DNA from: Paludifilum halophilum
Lineage (GTDB): Bacteria; Bacillota; Bacilli; Thermoactinomycetales; DSM-45169
Assembly (NCBI RefSeq): GCF_002245355.1
Contig: NZ_NOWF01000008.1
Span: 62,001 to 126,000, forward strand
DNA length: 64,000 nucleotides
Direction: 5' to 3'
Made by a program: the position numbers and the translations under genes. The notes beneath the pieces are model-generated. The model saw nothing but the letters and a program-made list of their open reading frames with translations, searched no databases and was not told where the DNA came from. Positions 56,102-64,000 of the stretch are shown piece after piece (within the stretch, counting starts at the first letter, position 1; each line of letters starts with the position of its first letter).

Positions 56102-57307
56102 ATGAATCAAGTACCTTGGTATCAACGATTAAAAGAAAAACGATTGGAATACGGGGTATCGCAAAATAAGTTAGCTGTTCATATTGGAATTTCAAGACAA
56201 TATATTAGCGAAATTGAAACAGGAAAAGTAACTCCTTCCGAATCGTTGAAAAATTCCTTGTTCGATATTTTGGAGCAATTTAATCCAAATGCTCCGCTGG
56301 AAATCTTGTTTGATTATGTGCGGATTCGATTTTTAACAACAAATCCGAAGCCTGTCATTGAAGATATTTTGAAATTGAAAATGGAATATATGTTACATGA
56401 GGATTATGCGTTTTACTCCTATATGGAACAATACGTTTTTGGCGATATTGTCATCATGGTTTCTCCTGATGAAGACAAAGGCTGTTTACTCGAACTTAAA
56501 GGCAAAGGATGCAGACAATTTGAGAATTTCTTATTAGCTCAGCAACGGACTTGGTTTGACTTTTTTATGGATGTATTTCGTGATGGTGGGGTTTTTAAAC
56601 GAATTGATCTTGCGATAAACGATAAGACAAATATATTAGATATTCCATTTCTAACAGAAAAATGCCGTAATGAAGAATGTATCTCTGTTTTTCGTAGTTT
56701 TAAAAGTTATCGTTCTGGTGAACTTGTACAGAATGAAGAAAAGCCTGACATGGGAAATACCTTATATATTGGTTCTTTAAAAAGTGACGTGTACTTCTGT
56801 GCGTATGAAAAGGATTATGAACAATACGTGAAACATGGAACATCACTCGAAGATACAGACGTGAAAAACCGTTTTGAAATTCGTTTAAAGAATGATCGTG
56901 CTTACCATGCGGTTGTGGATTTAATGATGTATGAAGACGCTGGACGGACTGCTTTTTCCATTATTAATCGGTATATTCGTTTTGTTGATAAAGACGAGAA
57001 AAAGCGTCGTAGCAGTTGGGAAATCAATAAAGAATGGCAACGATTTATTGATTTAGGTACGGATAGAAAAATCTCTTTAACAACAAAGCCTGAACCTTAT
57101 ACGTTTGAAAAATCACTAAGATGGCTTGCACGTCAAGTTGCACCTACTTGGAAACTGGCGACAAAGATAGATGAACTCAATCAAACCAGTGTAATCAAGG
57201 ATATGTTAGAGCAGGTAGAGTTATCCGAACGACACCAAAAGATACTCATGCAACAAACCATCCCTATCGAGAAAGTGATCCAACCACTGGTAGATATGAA
57301 TGATTAA
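56102..57307 (+). CDS. HTH plus Rep_trans relaxase / replication initiator (Tn916 Orf20 / NicK type)
   Basis: 401 residues. An Xre-type HTH (LKEKRLEYGVSQNKLAVHIG to SEIETGKVTP, about 9-50) is followed by the Rep_trans domain (about 70-330), the rolling-circle nickase type used by Tn916 and ICEBs1. The protein nicks oriT for transfer and autonomous replication. The ATG at 56102 is 7 nt after GGAGG; an ATG at 56096 is too close. The fused HTH is shared with many Tn916-like relaxases. Confidence 0.92.
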   Translation: MNQVPWYQRLKEKRLEYGVSQNKLAVHIGISRQYISEIETGKVTPSESLKNSLFDILEQFNPNAPLEILFDYVRIRFLTTNPKPVIEDILKLKMEYMLHEDYAFYSYMEQYVFGDIVIMVSPDEDKGCLLELKGKGCRQFENFLLAQQRTWFDFFMDVFRDGGVFKRIDLAINDKTNILDIPFLTEKCRNEECISVFRSFKSYRSGELVQNEEKPDMGNTLYIGSLKSDVYFCAYEKDYEQYVKHGTSLEDTDVKNRFEIRLKNDRAYHAVVDLMMYEDAGRTAFSIINRYIRFVDKDEKKRRSSWEINKEWQRFIDLGTDRKISLTTKPEPYTFEKSLRWLARQVAPTWKLATKIDELNQTSVIKDMLEQVELSERHQKILMQQTIPIEKVIQPLVDMND

Positions 57308-57328
57308 CGAATGAAGGGAGAAATTCAA

Positions 57329-57550
57329 ATGAACTTTGGGCAGAATTTGTACAATTGGTTTCTTAGTAATGCGCAATCCTTAGTATTGATGGCGATTGTC
57401 GTGATTGGAATTTATTTAGGCTTTAAACGGGAGTTTTCCAAGCTGATTGGCTTTTTAATTATTGCGTTGGTTGCAGTGGGTTTAGTCTTTAATGCAAGTG
57501 GAGTGAAAGATGTATTGTTAAACCTATTTAATCGAATCATCGGGGCTTAA
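57329..57550 (+). CDS. TcpD-like small membrane protein
   Basis: 73 residues with two helices (SLVLMAIVVIGIYLGF and KLIGFLIIALVAVGLVF). Similar small proteins (TcpD of pCW3, ConC of ICEBs1) belong to the transfer apparatus at the membrane. GGGAG lies 8 nt before the ATG at 57329. Lies 21 nt after the relaxase gene. Confidence 0.75.
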   Translation: MNFGQNLYNWFLSNAQSLVLMAIVVIGIYLGFKREFSKLIGFLIIALVAVGLVFNASGVKDVLLNLFNRIIGA

Positions 57551-57664
57551 ATGTACCGTTTTTTTGTGGAAGATAAGTGGTCTTCTTATGTTCTGCAAAA
57601 AAATGGTGAACCAAACGGTAGTGCGGTAGGGATTAACAAGCTTATTTTGTGTAACAGCAGATAA
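57551..57664 (+). CDS. Possible 37-residue ORF
   Basis: MYRFFVEDKWSSYVLQKNGE opens a short soluble frame that starts immediately after the TcpD-like stop and ends in a terminator hairpin. No SD of its own; translation by coupling is possible. Confidence 0.3.
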   Translation: MYRFFVEDKWSSYVLQKNGEPNGSAVGINKLILCNSR

Positions 57665-57682
57665 AACGCTGCTGCTTTTTTT
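57655..57682 (+). terminator. Intrinsic terminator before ardA
   Basis: CAGCAG and CTGCTG with an 8-nt loop are followed by C and then seven T. Confidence 0.7.
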
Positions 57683-57716
57683 ATGGTTATTTTTAATAAA
57701 AAGGATGTGATAACCA

Positions 57717-58217
57717 ATGGAAATGCAGGTCTATATAGCTAATCTCGGAAAATATAATGAGGGTGAATTGGTTGGTGCTTGGTTTACCCCACCCATTGAT
57801 ATAGAAGATGTGAAAGAACGTATTGGTTTAAATGACGAATATGAAGAATATGCAATTCATGATTTCGAGTTGCCCTTTGAAGTGGATGAATATACGCCGA
57901 TTTCTGAAATCAATCGGTTATGTGCAATGGTGCAAGAAATCGAAGGCTCTCCTTTATATGATGCACTATCAGAAGTGCAAGGCTATTGGTTTGATAGTTT
58001 GGAAGAATTACTGGAACATCAGGATGACATCATTTGTTATTCTGATTGTGAAGATATGGAAGATGTTGCGAGATATTTGATAGAAGAAACAGGCGTACTT
58101 GGAGAAGTCCCTGCTAACTTACAGAATTATATTGATTACAGAGCTTTTGGACGTGACCTTGAAATTGAAGGCAGCTTTCTTGTGACGTCACATGGTGTAT
58201 TTGAATATGTTCAATAG
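57717..58217 (+). CDS. ardA: Antirestriction protein ArdA
   Basis: 166-residue very acidic protein, a DNA mimic that blocks type I restriction enzymes after conjugative entry. Family marks are VYIANLGKYNEGELVGAWF near the N-terminus, acidic central helices and the C-terminal YIDYRAFGRDLEIEG. It is Orf18 in Tn916. The bracketing terminators suggest it may be expressed apart from the transfer genes. Confidence 0.94.
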   Translation: MEMQVYIANLGKYNEGELVGAWFTPPIDIEDVKERIGLNDEYEEYAIHDFELPFEVDEYTPISEINRLCAMVQEIEGSPLYDALSEVQGYWFDSLEELLEHQDDIICYSDCEDMEDVARYLIEETGVLGEVPANLQNYIDYRAFGRDLEIEGSFLVTSHGVFEYVQ

Positions 58218-58223
58218 ATGAAG

Positions 58224-58253
58224 AAGCAGCTTGTTCCCGTACAGGCTGCTTTT
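58224..58253 (+). terminator. Intrinsic terminator after ardA
   Basis: AAGCAGC plus TGT pairs with ACA plus GCTGCTT (one U-G pair between), about 11 bp, followed by TTT. It sits 25 nt before the TcpE gene. Confidence 0.7.
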
Positions 58254-58277
58254 CTATGTACGAAAGGATGATTTTAT

Positions 58278-58670
58278 ATGAAAAAACTAAAGAGTTATAC
58301 CCGTATTTGGTCAGTCGAAAAAGTGATTTATGCCATTAATGATTTTCGTTTACCATTTCCCGTAACATTCAATCAAATGTCATGGTTTGTACTTTCACTC
58401 TTAGTCGTCATGTTGTTAGGAAATCTTCCCCCACTTTCCTTAATCGATGGAGCGTTATTAAAATATGTCGGAATACCAGTTGGTTTGACATGGTTTATGA
58501 GTCAGAAAACATTTGACGGCAAAAAACCGTATAGCTTTCTCAAGTCCGTATTGACTTATTTGTTTCGTCCTAAAGTCACTTATGCAGGGAAACCCATCAA
58601 ACTAAAACGTGTGAAAATAAATGAAAACATGACAGCTGTAAGGAGTGAATTGCATGCGCTATCCGATTAA
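58278..58670 (+). CDS. TcpE family conjugation protein (Tn916 Orf17 / ConD)
   Basis: 130 residues with the TcpE pattern: SVEKVIYAINDFRLPFPVTF, two membrane helices (about residues 38-72), then FDGKKPYSFLKSVLTYLF. Membrane part of the transfer channel. AAAGGATG precedes the ATG. Overlaps the ATPase gene by 17 nt. Confidence 0.9.
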   Translation: MKKLKSYTRIWSVEKVIYAINDFRLPFPVTFNQMSWFVLSLLVVMLLGNLPPLSLIDGALLKYVGIPVGLTWFMSQKTFDGKKPYSFLKSVLTYLFRPKVTYAGKPIKLKRVKINENMTAVRSELHALSD

Positions 58671-61107
58671 ATACATGGAAAATAATCTTGTCTTTAACCA
58701 TGATGGGGAATGTTTTGCATACTATGAGTTACTTCCCTATAACTATTCATTTCTCTCACCAGAAGAAAAAATGCAGGTACATGATCACTTTCGTCAGTTG
58801 ATTGCGCAAAATCAGGACGGTAAAATTCATGCTTTACAGATTAGTACCGCAAGCAGTATCCGATCAGCGCAGGAACGAAGTAAAGAGTTAGTGACAGGAC
58901 GATTACATGAGGTTGCTTATGAGCGCATTGACGACCAAACAGAAGCGCTTGTTTCCATGATTGGTGAACATCAAGTAGACTACCGTTTCTTTATCGGTTT
59001 TAAGCTGTTGCTGAATGAAGAAGAAGTCAGTATGAAATCAATGGGGAACTCCATTAAAAATTTGCTTTCTTCTTTTGTCCGTGATGTGAATCATCATCTG
59101 ATGGGCGATTTTGTTTCCATGCCTCATGATGAAATTAGACGTTTCCTTAAAATGGAGTCTTTATTACAAAACAAAATTTCAAGACGTTTTAAGATACGTC
59201 CTTTAGATAAAAATGACTTTGGTTATCTAATTGAACATCTTCATGGGCAATCAGGAATTGCTTATGAAGAGTATGATTATATTCTCCCACTAAAAAAATT
59301 TAAAAAGGAAACTTTAGTCAAACGTTATGACATCATTAAGCCAACACGTTGTCTGATTGAAGAAAATCAACGTTATTTAAAAATTGAACAGGAAGAACAA
59401 ACCACTTATGTAGCCTATTTTACGATTAATTCAATTGTTGGTGATCTTGAATTTCCATCGGATGAAATCTTTTATTATCAGCAACAACAATTTGATTTTC
59501 CGATTGACACATCTATGAATGTAGAAATTGTAACGAACAAAAAAGCACTAACTACGATTAGGAATAAGAAAAAGGAACTCAAAGACTTGGATAATCACGC
59601 TTGGGAGTCCGATAACGAAACTGGAAATAATGTATTAGAAGCCTTGGAACAGGTAAATGAATTAGAAGATGTGCTTGATCAAAGTAAAGAATCGATGTAT
59701 AAGTTAAGCTATGTTATTCGGGTTTCTGCTTCCAACTTGGATGAACTCAAACAGCGTTGTAATGAGGTAAAAGATTTTTATGATGACTTAAATGTAAAAC
59801 TCGTTCGCCCATTCGGGGATATGATTGGTTTACACGGAGAATTTATTCCCGCCAGTAAACGTTATATGAATGACTATATTCAGTACGTGACCTCTGATTT
59901 TTTAGCAGGTCTAGGATTTGGTGCAACACAAATGCTTGGAGAAACAGAAGGAATATACATTGGCTATAACTTGGATACAGGACGTAATGTTTATTTGAAT
60001 CCCAGTCTAGCGAGTCAAGGTGTAAAAGGTTCGGTCACCAATGCGTTAGCTTCTGCGTTCTTAGGTTCACTTGGTGGCGGAAAATCTTTTAGTAATAATC
60101 TGCTTGTCTATTATGCGGTTCTCTTTGGTGGTCAGGCTCTCATTGTTGACCCAAAGGCAGAACGGGGAAACTGGAAAAAGACATTGCCTGAAATGGCCCA
60201 TGAAATAAATATTGTGAATTTAACAAGTGATGATCACAATAAAGGATTGCTTGACCCGTATGTCATTATGAAAAAGAAAAAGGATTCGGAAAGTCTTGCG
60301 ATTGATATACTCACATTCCTTACAGGTATATCGAGTCGGGATGGTGAGAAATTTCCTGTGTTAAGAAGGGCGATACGAGCCGTGAGTCAACAGGAGGAAC
60401 GTGGTTTAATGCTTGTCATCCATGAACTAAGAAGTGACCCTAATCCATTAGCTGGTCCTATCGCTGACCATATCGAAAGTTTTACCGACTATGACTTTGC
60501 CCACCTTCTGTTTTCAGATGGAACAGTGAAAAACTCGATTAGCTTAGAAAAACAATTAAATATCATTCAAGTGGCGGATTTAGTGTTACCAGATGCAGAA
60601 ACAAGATTTGAAGAATATACGACGATGGAGTTACTTAGCGTCGCTATGCTTATTGTCATTTCTACATTTGCATTGGATTTTATCCATTCGGATCGCAGTG
60701 TATTCAAAATCGTGGATTTAGACGAAGCCTGGTCATTCTTGCAAGTAGCACAAGGAAAGACATTATCTAACAAACTAGTACGAGCAGGGCGTGCGATGAA
60801 TGCGGGTGTGTACTTCGTCACGCAAAATGCGGATGATCTAACCGATGAAAAACTAAAAAATAATATCGGTGTAAAGTTTGCTTTTCGTTCTAGGGATATA
60901 AATGAAATAAAAAAGACACTTGAATTTTTTGGAGTAGATAAAGAAGATGAAGGGAATCAAAGGAAACTTCGGGAACTGGAAAACGGTCAATGTTTAATTC
61001 AAGATTTGTATGGGCGTGTTGGAACTATTCAAGTCCATCCTGTCTTTGAAGATTTATTTGATGCTTTTGATACTCGACCACCTACCAAGGAGAATGAAAC
61101 GAGGTGA
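58654..61107 (+). CDS. Conjugation ATPase (Tn916 Orf16 / ConE, VirB4-like)
   Basis: 817 residues. Walker A is GSLGGGKSFSNN (about 470-481) and Walker B is IVDLDEAWSF (about 685). VirB4-family ATPases power secretion-channel assembly. The ATG at 58654 has AAGGAG 8 nt upstream; a GTG at 58645 lies in the SD. Confidence 0.95.
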   Translation: MRYPIKYMENNLVFNHDGECFAYYELLPYNYSFLSPEEKMQVHDHFRQLIAQNQDGKIHALQISTASSIRSAQERSKELVTGRLHEVAYERIDDQTEALVSMIGEHQVDYRFFIGFKLLLNEEEVSMKSMGNSIKNLLSSFVRDVNHHLMGDFVSMPHDEIRRFLKMESLLQNKISRRFKIRPLDKNDFGYLIEHLHGQSGIAYEEYDYILPLKKFKKETLVKRYDIIKPTRCLIEENQRYLKIEQEEQTTYVAYFTINSIVGDLEFPSDEIFYYQQQQFDFPIDTSMNVEIVTNKKALTTIRNKKKELKDLDNHAWESDNETGNNVLEALEQVNELEDVLDQSKESMYKLSYVIRVSASNLDELKQRCNEVKDFYDDLNVKLVRPFGDMIGLHGEFIPASKRYMNDYIQYVTSDFLAGLGFGATQMLGETEGIYIGYNLDTGRNVYLNPSLASQGVKGSVTNALASAFLGSLGGGKSFSNNLLVYYAVLFGGQALIVDPKAERGNWKKTLPEMAHEINIVNLTSDDHNKGLLDPYVIMKKKKDSESLAIDILTFLTGISSRDGEKFPVLRRAIRAVSQQEERGLMLVIHELRSDPNPLAGPIADHIESFTDYDFAHLLFSDGTVKNSISLEKQLNIIQVADLVLPDAETRFEEYTTMELLSVAMLIVISTFALDFIHSDRSVFKIVDLDEAWSFLQVAQGKTLSNKLVRAGRAMNAGVYFVTQNADDLTDEKLKNNIGVKFAFRSRDINEIKKTLEFFGVDKEDEGNQRKLRELENGQCLIQDLYGRVGTIQVHPVFEDLFDAFDTRPPTKENETR

Positions 61108-61111
61108 CGAT

Positions 61112-63292
61112 GTGAACAAACAAAAATTGAAAAAGATAGTCATGATGGCGGTACTTATTGGTGCTGCTGTTTTTTTATTGCTTCTTTTGCTTGGTACATT
61201 TGCACAAGCAGCTGGATTAATTGAGGATACGGTATCTGAAGACAATCTTTTTTCCAAGTATCCACTCGAACATTACCAACTCGATTTTTATGTTGATACA
61301 AGTTGGGAGTGGCTACCGTGGAATTGGACAGATGGGATCGGAAAGCAGGTTATGTATGGGCTTTATACGATTACCAATTTCATTTGGATTATTAGCTTGT
61401 ATTTATCGAATGCGACAGGCTACTTAATTCAACAAGCTTATTCGCTTGATTTTATTTCACAAACAGCGGATGCGATTGGCAAGAACATGCAAACAATAGC
61501 TGGAATTACCGCAAGTGGTTTCAGCAGTTCTGGCTTTTATGTGGGCTTCCTGCTTCTTTTCATTTTAGTGATTGGAATTTATGTGGCGTATACAGGTTTA
61601 ATGAAACGGGAAACGACGAAAGCGATTCGTGCGATCCTCAATTTTTTAGTGGTGTTTATTTTGTCTGCTTCCTTTATCGCATACGCTCCAACATATATCA
61701 CGAAAGTTAATGACTTTTCCGCTGATATTAGTCAAGCAAGTTTAGACTTAGGAACCAAAATCTTGATGCCTAACTCGGATAGTCAAGGAAAAGACAGTGT
61801 TGATCTGATACGGAATAACCTCTTTTCCATTCAAGTAGAGCAGCCATGGATGTTATTACAGTTTGATGATTCGGACAAAGAAACCATAGGGGAAGATCGT
61901 GTTGAAACCTTGGTCTCAATCAGTCCTGATACAAATAACGGGAAAGACCGTGAGAATGCCGTCAAAGCGGAAATCGAAGACCATGACAATAAAAATTTAA
62001 CAATTACGAAGACCACTACTCGCTTAGGAATGGTCTTCTTTTTATTTCTGTTTAATATCGGGATTTCGATTTTCGTATTTCTTCTCTCAGGGATCATGAT
62101 TTTCTCGCAAATACTTTTTATTATTTATGCGATGTTTTTACCCATTAGCTTTTTATTATCAATGATACCGACTTTCGAAAACATGGGAAAACAAGCGATT
62201 ATGAAGTTGTTTAATGTGATTATGCTTCGGGCTGGCATTACCTTGATTATTACAGCTGCCTTTAGTATCTCATCCATGCTTTACAGTTTAACGATGAGCT
62301 ATCCATTTTTCTTGATTGCCTTCTTACAGATTGTGACGTTTGCAGGCATTTACATGAAACTCGGTGACATCATGAGCATGTTTAATTTGCAAAGTAATGA
62401 TTCACAAAACGTTGGACGTAAAGTCATGCGCCGTCCTTACCGCATGTTCAACCGTGGTAGTCGTCGATTACAGCGCTCGATTGGACGAACATTTGCAGGC
62501 GCAACGGCTGGTGCAACTGTTGGAGCGATGGTTGGCAAATCAAGACAAACAAAGGGTTCCTCTCCTTCTATCCGACCATTACAGCGGCTAACATCACCCG
62601 CAACAAGGGATAAGGAACGGACAAATGATAGTACAAAACAAACTTCATTGAGCCAGAAAATCGGTCAAGTAACAGGAAAGGTGCTTGGTGCAAGAAGCCA
62701 GTTCCGTGCGAATATAGAGCACCGAAAAGAACAACTGCAAGATTTGCCTACGAATACCAAATATGCAGTTATGCAAGGAAAAGAACAACTCAAAAAGCCT
62801 GCCCGTGATTTTAAAGAAGGTATCACGCAGGCAAAAGAAAAAAGACAACATGTAAATTCAACCCGAAAAGCGAACCACCGTCAAAATCTTGCAAATAAAC
62901 GGCGGGCATTGGAAGAAAAGCGCACACCTTCCCGTGATACTGTCATTCACGGGCGACCAGCTACACAGGGGGGCAATGAACCTTTCTATCAGGATAATTC
63001 TAGGAAACCAACTGTTTATCAAAAGCGAAAGACAAGACCCATCTCCAAAATGGATTACAACGAGCAGACCACATTACAACAACAGCCATCACGTTCAAAC
63101 AGAAAAGAACATTTGATTCATACCGATAAGTCTAAACAACCTGTAAAAAAAGGACAGCCATCTCTAAATGAAGAACGTTCTCGACCAAAAAACAGGCAGT
63201 ATGTCATCAAGCGTCCCTCTAAACCTTTGAAACATGAAAAACAGAAACAGATCAGCAAACGTTCCATGTATACAAGTAGGAGGGAACGCTGA
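61112..63292 (+). CDS. Conjugation membrane channel protein (Tn916 Orf15 / ConG, VirB6-like)
   Basis: 726 residues. A signal-like first helix (MMAVLIGAAVFLLLLLLGTF) is followed by about seven membrane helices up to about residue 430. The C-terminal about 300 residues are hydrophilic and very basic (KEQLKKPARDFKEG, KRRALEEKRTPSRD), a likely cytoplasmic region contacting DNA or partners. The GTG at 61112 is 6 nt after GAGGTGA and follows the ConE stop by 4 nt; earlier in-frame starts lie inside conE. Confidence 0.9.
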   Translation: MNKQKLKKIVMMAVLIGAAVFLLLLLLGTFAQAAGLIEDTVSEDNLFSKYPLEHYQLDFYVDTSWEWLPWNWTDGIGKQVMYGLYTITNFIWIISLYLSNATGYLIQQAYSLDFISQTADAIGKNMQTIAGITASGFSSSGFYVGFLLLFILVIGIYVAYTGLMKRETTKAIRAILNFLVVFILSASFIAYAPTYITKVNDFSADISQASLDLGTKILMPNSDSQGKDSVDLIRNNLFSIQVEQPWMLLQFDDSDKETIGEDRVETLVSISPDTNNGKDRENAVKAEIEDHDNKNLTITKTTTRLGMVFFLFLFNIGISIFVFLLSGIMIFSQILFIIYAMFLPISFLLSMIPTFENMGKQAIMKLFNVIMLRAGITLIITAAFSISSMLYSLTMSYPFFLIAFLQIVTFAGIYMKLGDIMSMFNLQSNDSQNVGRKVMRRPYRMFNRGSRRLQRSIGRTFAGATAGATVGAMVGKSRQTKGSSPSIRPLQRLTSPATRDKERTNDSTKQTSLSQKIGQVTGKVLGARSQFRANIEHRKEQLQDLPTNTKYAVMQGKEQLKKPARDFKEGITQAKEKRQHVNSTRKANHRQNLANKRRALEEKRTPSRDTVIHGRPATQGGNEPFYQDNSRKPTVYQKRKTRPISKMDYNEQTTLQQQPSRSNRKEHLIHTDKSKQPVKKGQPSLNEERSRPKNRQYVIKRPSKPLKHEKQKQISKRSMYTSRRER

Positions 63293-64000
63293 TGAAGGTC
63301 ATGAGGTTAAAGATCCTGTTACTTGCTTGGGGACTAGGCTTTCTTGCCTTGTTTGGGCTATTGGCGTTTGTAGCGATTTTTATTTCCAATGAGGAAGATT
63401 CAACAGGTAGCGATGGTTTAATTGGTGATGGAGGTAGTATATCGGTGTCGGCAGATGTGTTAAAACATCAGCCAATGGTGGAAAAGTATGCGAAAGAATA
63501 TGGCATTAGTGAGTATGTCTCTACTTTGCTTGCCATTATCCAAGTCGAAAGTGGCGGGAAACTCTCAGACGTGATGCAATCGAGTGAATCATTGGGACTT
63601 CCCCCCAATTCATTAGATACCGAAGCCTCTATTCAACAAGGAACAAAATACTTTGCAGATTTAGTACGTTCCGCAGAAGCAAGCGGTGTCGATGGCAATG
63701 CGGTCACTCAAGCCTATAACTATGGCGGTGCTTTTATTGATTATGTCGCAAAAAGAGGAAAGCAATACAGCTTTGAACTAGCGCAAAGCTTTGCGAAGGA
63801 ACGTTCGGGCGGCAGTAAAGTTACTTACACAAATCCAATAGCCGTAAAGAAAAACGGCGGTTGGCGTTATCTTTACGGAAATATGTTTTATGTCGATTTG
63901 GTGAGTCAATATTTCACTTCGCCCCAATTTGATGATGAAATAGTTCAGATTGTTATGGATGAAGCCTTAAAATATGAAGGATTTCCCTATGTCTTTGGAG
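63292..64000 (+). CDS. CwlT-like bifunctional cell-wall hydrolase, 3' partial (Tn916 Orf14)
   Basis: 236 codons are visible. An N-terminal helix (LLLAWGLGFLALFGLLAFVA) and linker are followed by a lysozyme-like muramidase domain (about residues 58-190) with the catalytic Glu86 in IIQVESGG and YNYGGAFIDYV. The frame runs off the window at KYEGFPYVFG, where an NlpC/P60 endopeptidase domain begins in relatives. It opens the peptidoglycan for mating. ATGA overlap with the preceding gene, with TAGGAGGGAAC upstream. Confidence 0.92.
   Translation, partial: MKVMRLKILLLAWGLGFLALFGLLAFVAIFISNEEDSTGSDGLIGDGGSISVSADVLKHQPMVEKYAKEYGISEYVSTLLAIIQVESGGKLSDVMQSSESLGLPPNSLDTEASIQQGTKYFADLVRSAEASGVDGNAVTQAYNYGGAFIDYVAKRGKQYSFELAQSFAKERSGGSKVTYTNPIAVKKNGGWRYLYGNMFYVDLVSQYFTSPQFDDEIVQIVMDEALKYEGFPYVFG

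Larger units (their letters stand above)
52152..64000 (+). mobile_element. Integrative and conjugative element, Tn916/ICEBs1 family, left part
   Basis: Base composition falls sharply after 52.19 kb. Gene content and order follow the Tn916/ICEBs1 conjugation module: two DUF961 proteins, FtsK-like coupling protein, oriT, HTH-Rep_trans relaxase, TcpD-like, ArdA, TcpE, ConE ATPase, ConG-like channel protein and CwlT-like hydrolase. Integrase, excisionase and cargo are expected to the right. Confidence 0.93.

Noticed and set aside
61010-61111. Longer start for the ConG-like protein inside conE
   Set aside because: It would add 34 residues overlapping conE; GTG 61112 with GAGGTGA gives a proper signal-like N-terminus.

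Overview
The window is a Gram-positive (Firmicutes, Bacillales-type) chromosome segment of moderate to high GC content, followed from about 52.2 kb by an AT-rich integrated conjugative element. The gene orders gatCAB-dgkB-rlmD and fadN-fadA-fadE behind a FadR operator are those of Bacillales. Frequent GTG/TTG starts behind strong Shine-Dalgarno (SD) sites, the GC content, and the golvesin-domain and Rhs exoproteins suggest the Thermoactinomycetaceae. That placement is inference.

Layout. 1-5.65 kb: a tightly coupled biotin operon, bioA (5' cut)-bioD-bioF-bioH-like-bioC-bioB, which makes pimeloyl-ACP by the BioC/BioH methyl-ester route. 5.9-18.5 kb: an accessory surface/secretion island. It holds a small acidic protein, a PGRP-type amidase with four golvesin-like repeats, a 1868-residue Rhs/YD-repeat protein, and an array of displaced Rhs C-terminal ends. 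Each end carries a different Trp-rich tip, and two small membrane ORFs lie between them. A broken IS4-type transposase closes the island. 18.9-20.3 kb: lemA (interrupted by an in-frame TAG) and an HtpX-like protease. 20.5-25.4 kb: an OmpR-type response regulator, a sensor kinase and a three-gene ABC exporter resembling antimicrobial-peptide resistance modules. 25.6-29.3 kb: an HTH-TPR regulator, a class II aldolase homologue lacking two expected metal ligands, an EamA transporter behind a putative leader-peptide attenuator, and a ferredoxin. 29.3-35 kb: the fadNAE beta-oxidation operon under a near-perfect FadR operator. 35-43.8 kb: two TM2 proteins, a histidine-kinase remnant, membrane and hypothetical proteins, an SDR, a DUF1259 protein, proline dehydrogenase, an HTTM-DCC fusion with a DUF5819 partner, and an SGNH hydrolase. 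44-52.2 kb: gatCAB, small proteins, diacylglycerol kinase, a lipoprotein and the 23S rRNA methyltransferase rlmD.

52.15 kb to the window end: the left part of a Tn916/ICEBs1-family element integrated at the 3' end of rlmD. In order it carries a C5 DNA methyltransferase, two DUF961 proteins, an FtsK-like coupling protein, an oriT that closely resembles those of ICEBs1 and Tn916, an HTH-Rep_trans relaxase, a TcpD-like protein, ArdA, TcpE, the ConE ATPase, a ConG-like channel protein and the start of a CwlT-like hydrolase. The integration and cargo genes should lie beyond the right edge.

The least explained items are the Rhs tip array with Trp-rich membrane-like tips and a perfect 34-bp palindrome, the leader-peptide/alternative-hairpin arrangement upstream of the EamA transporter, and an overlapping 170-codon frame inside the ICE methyltransferase gene. 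No tRNA, rRNA or CRISPR array was seen.
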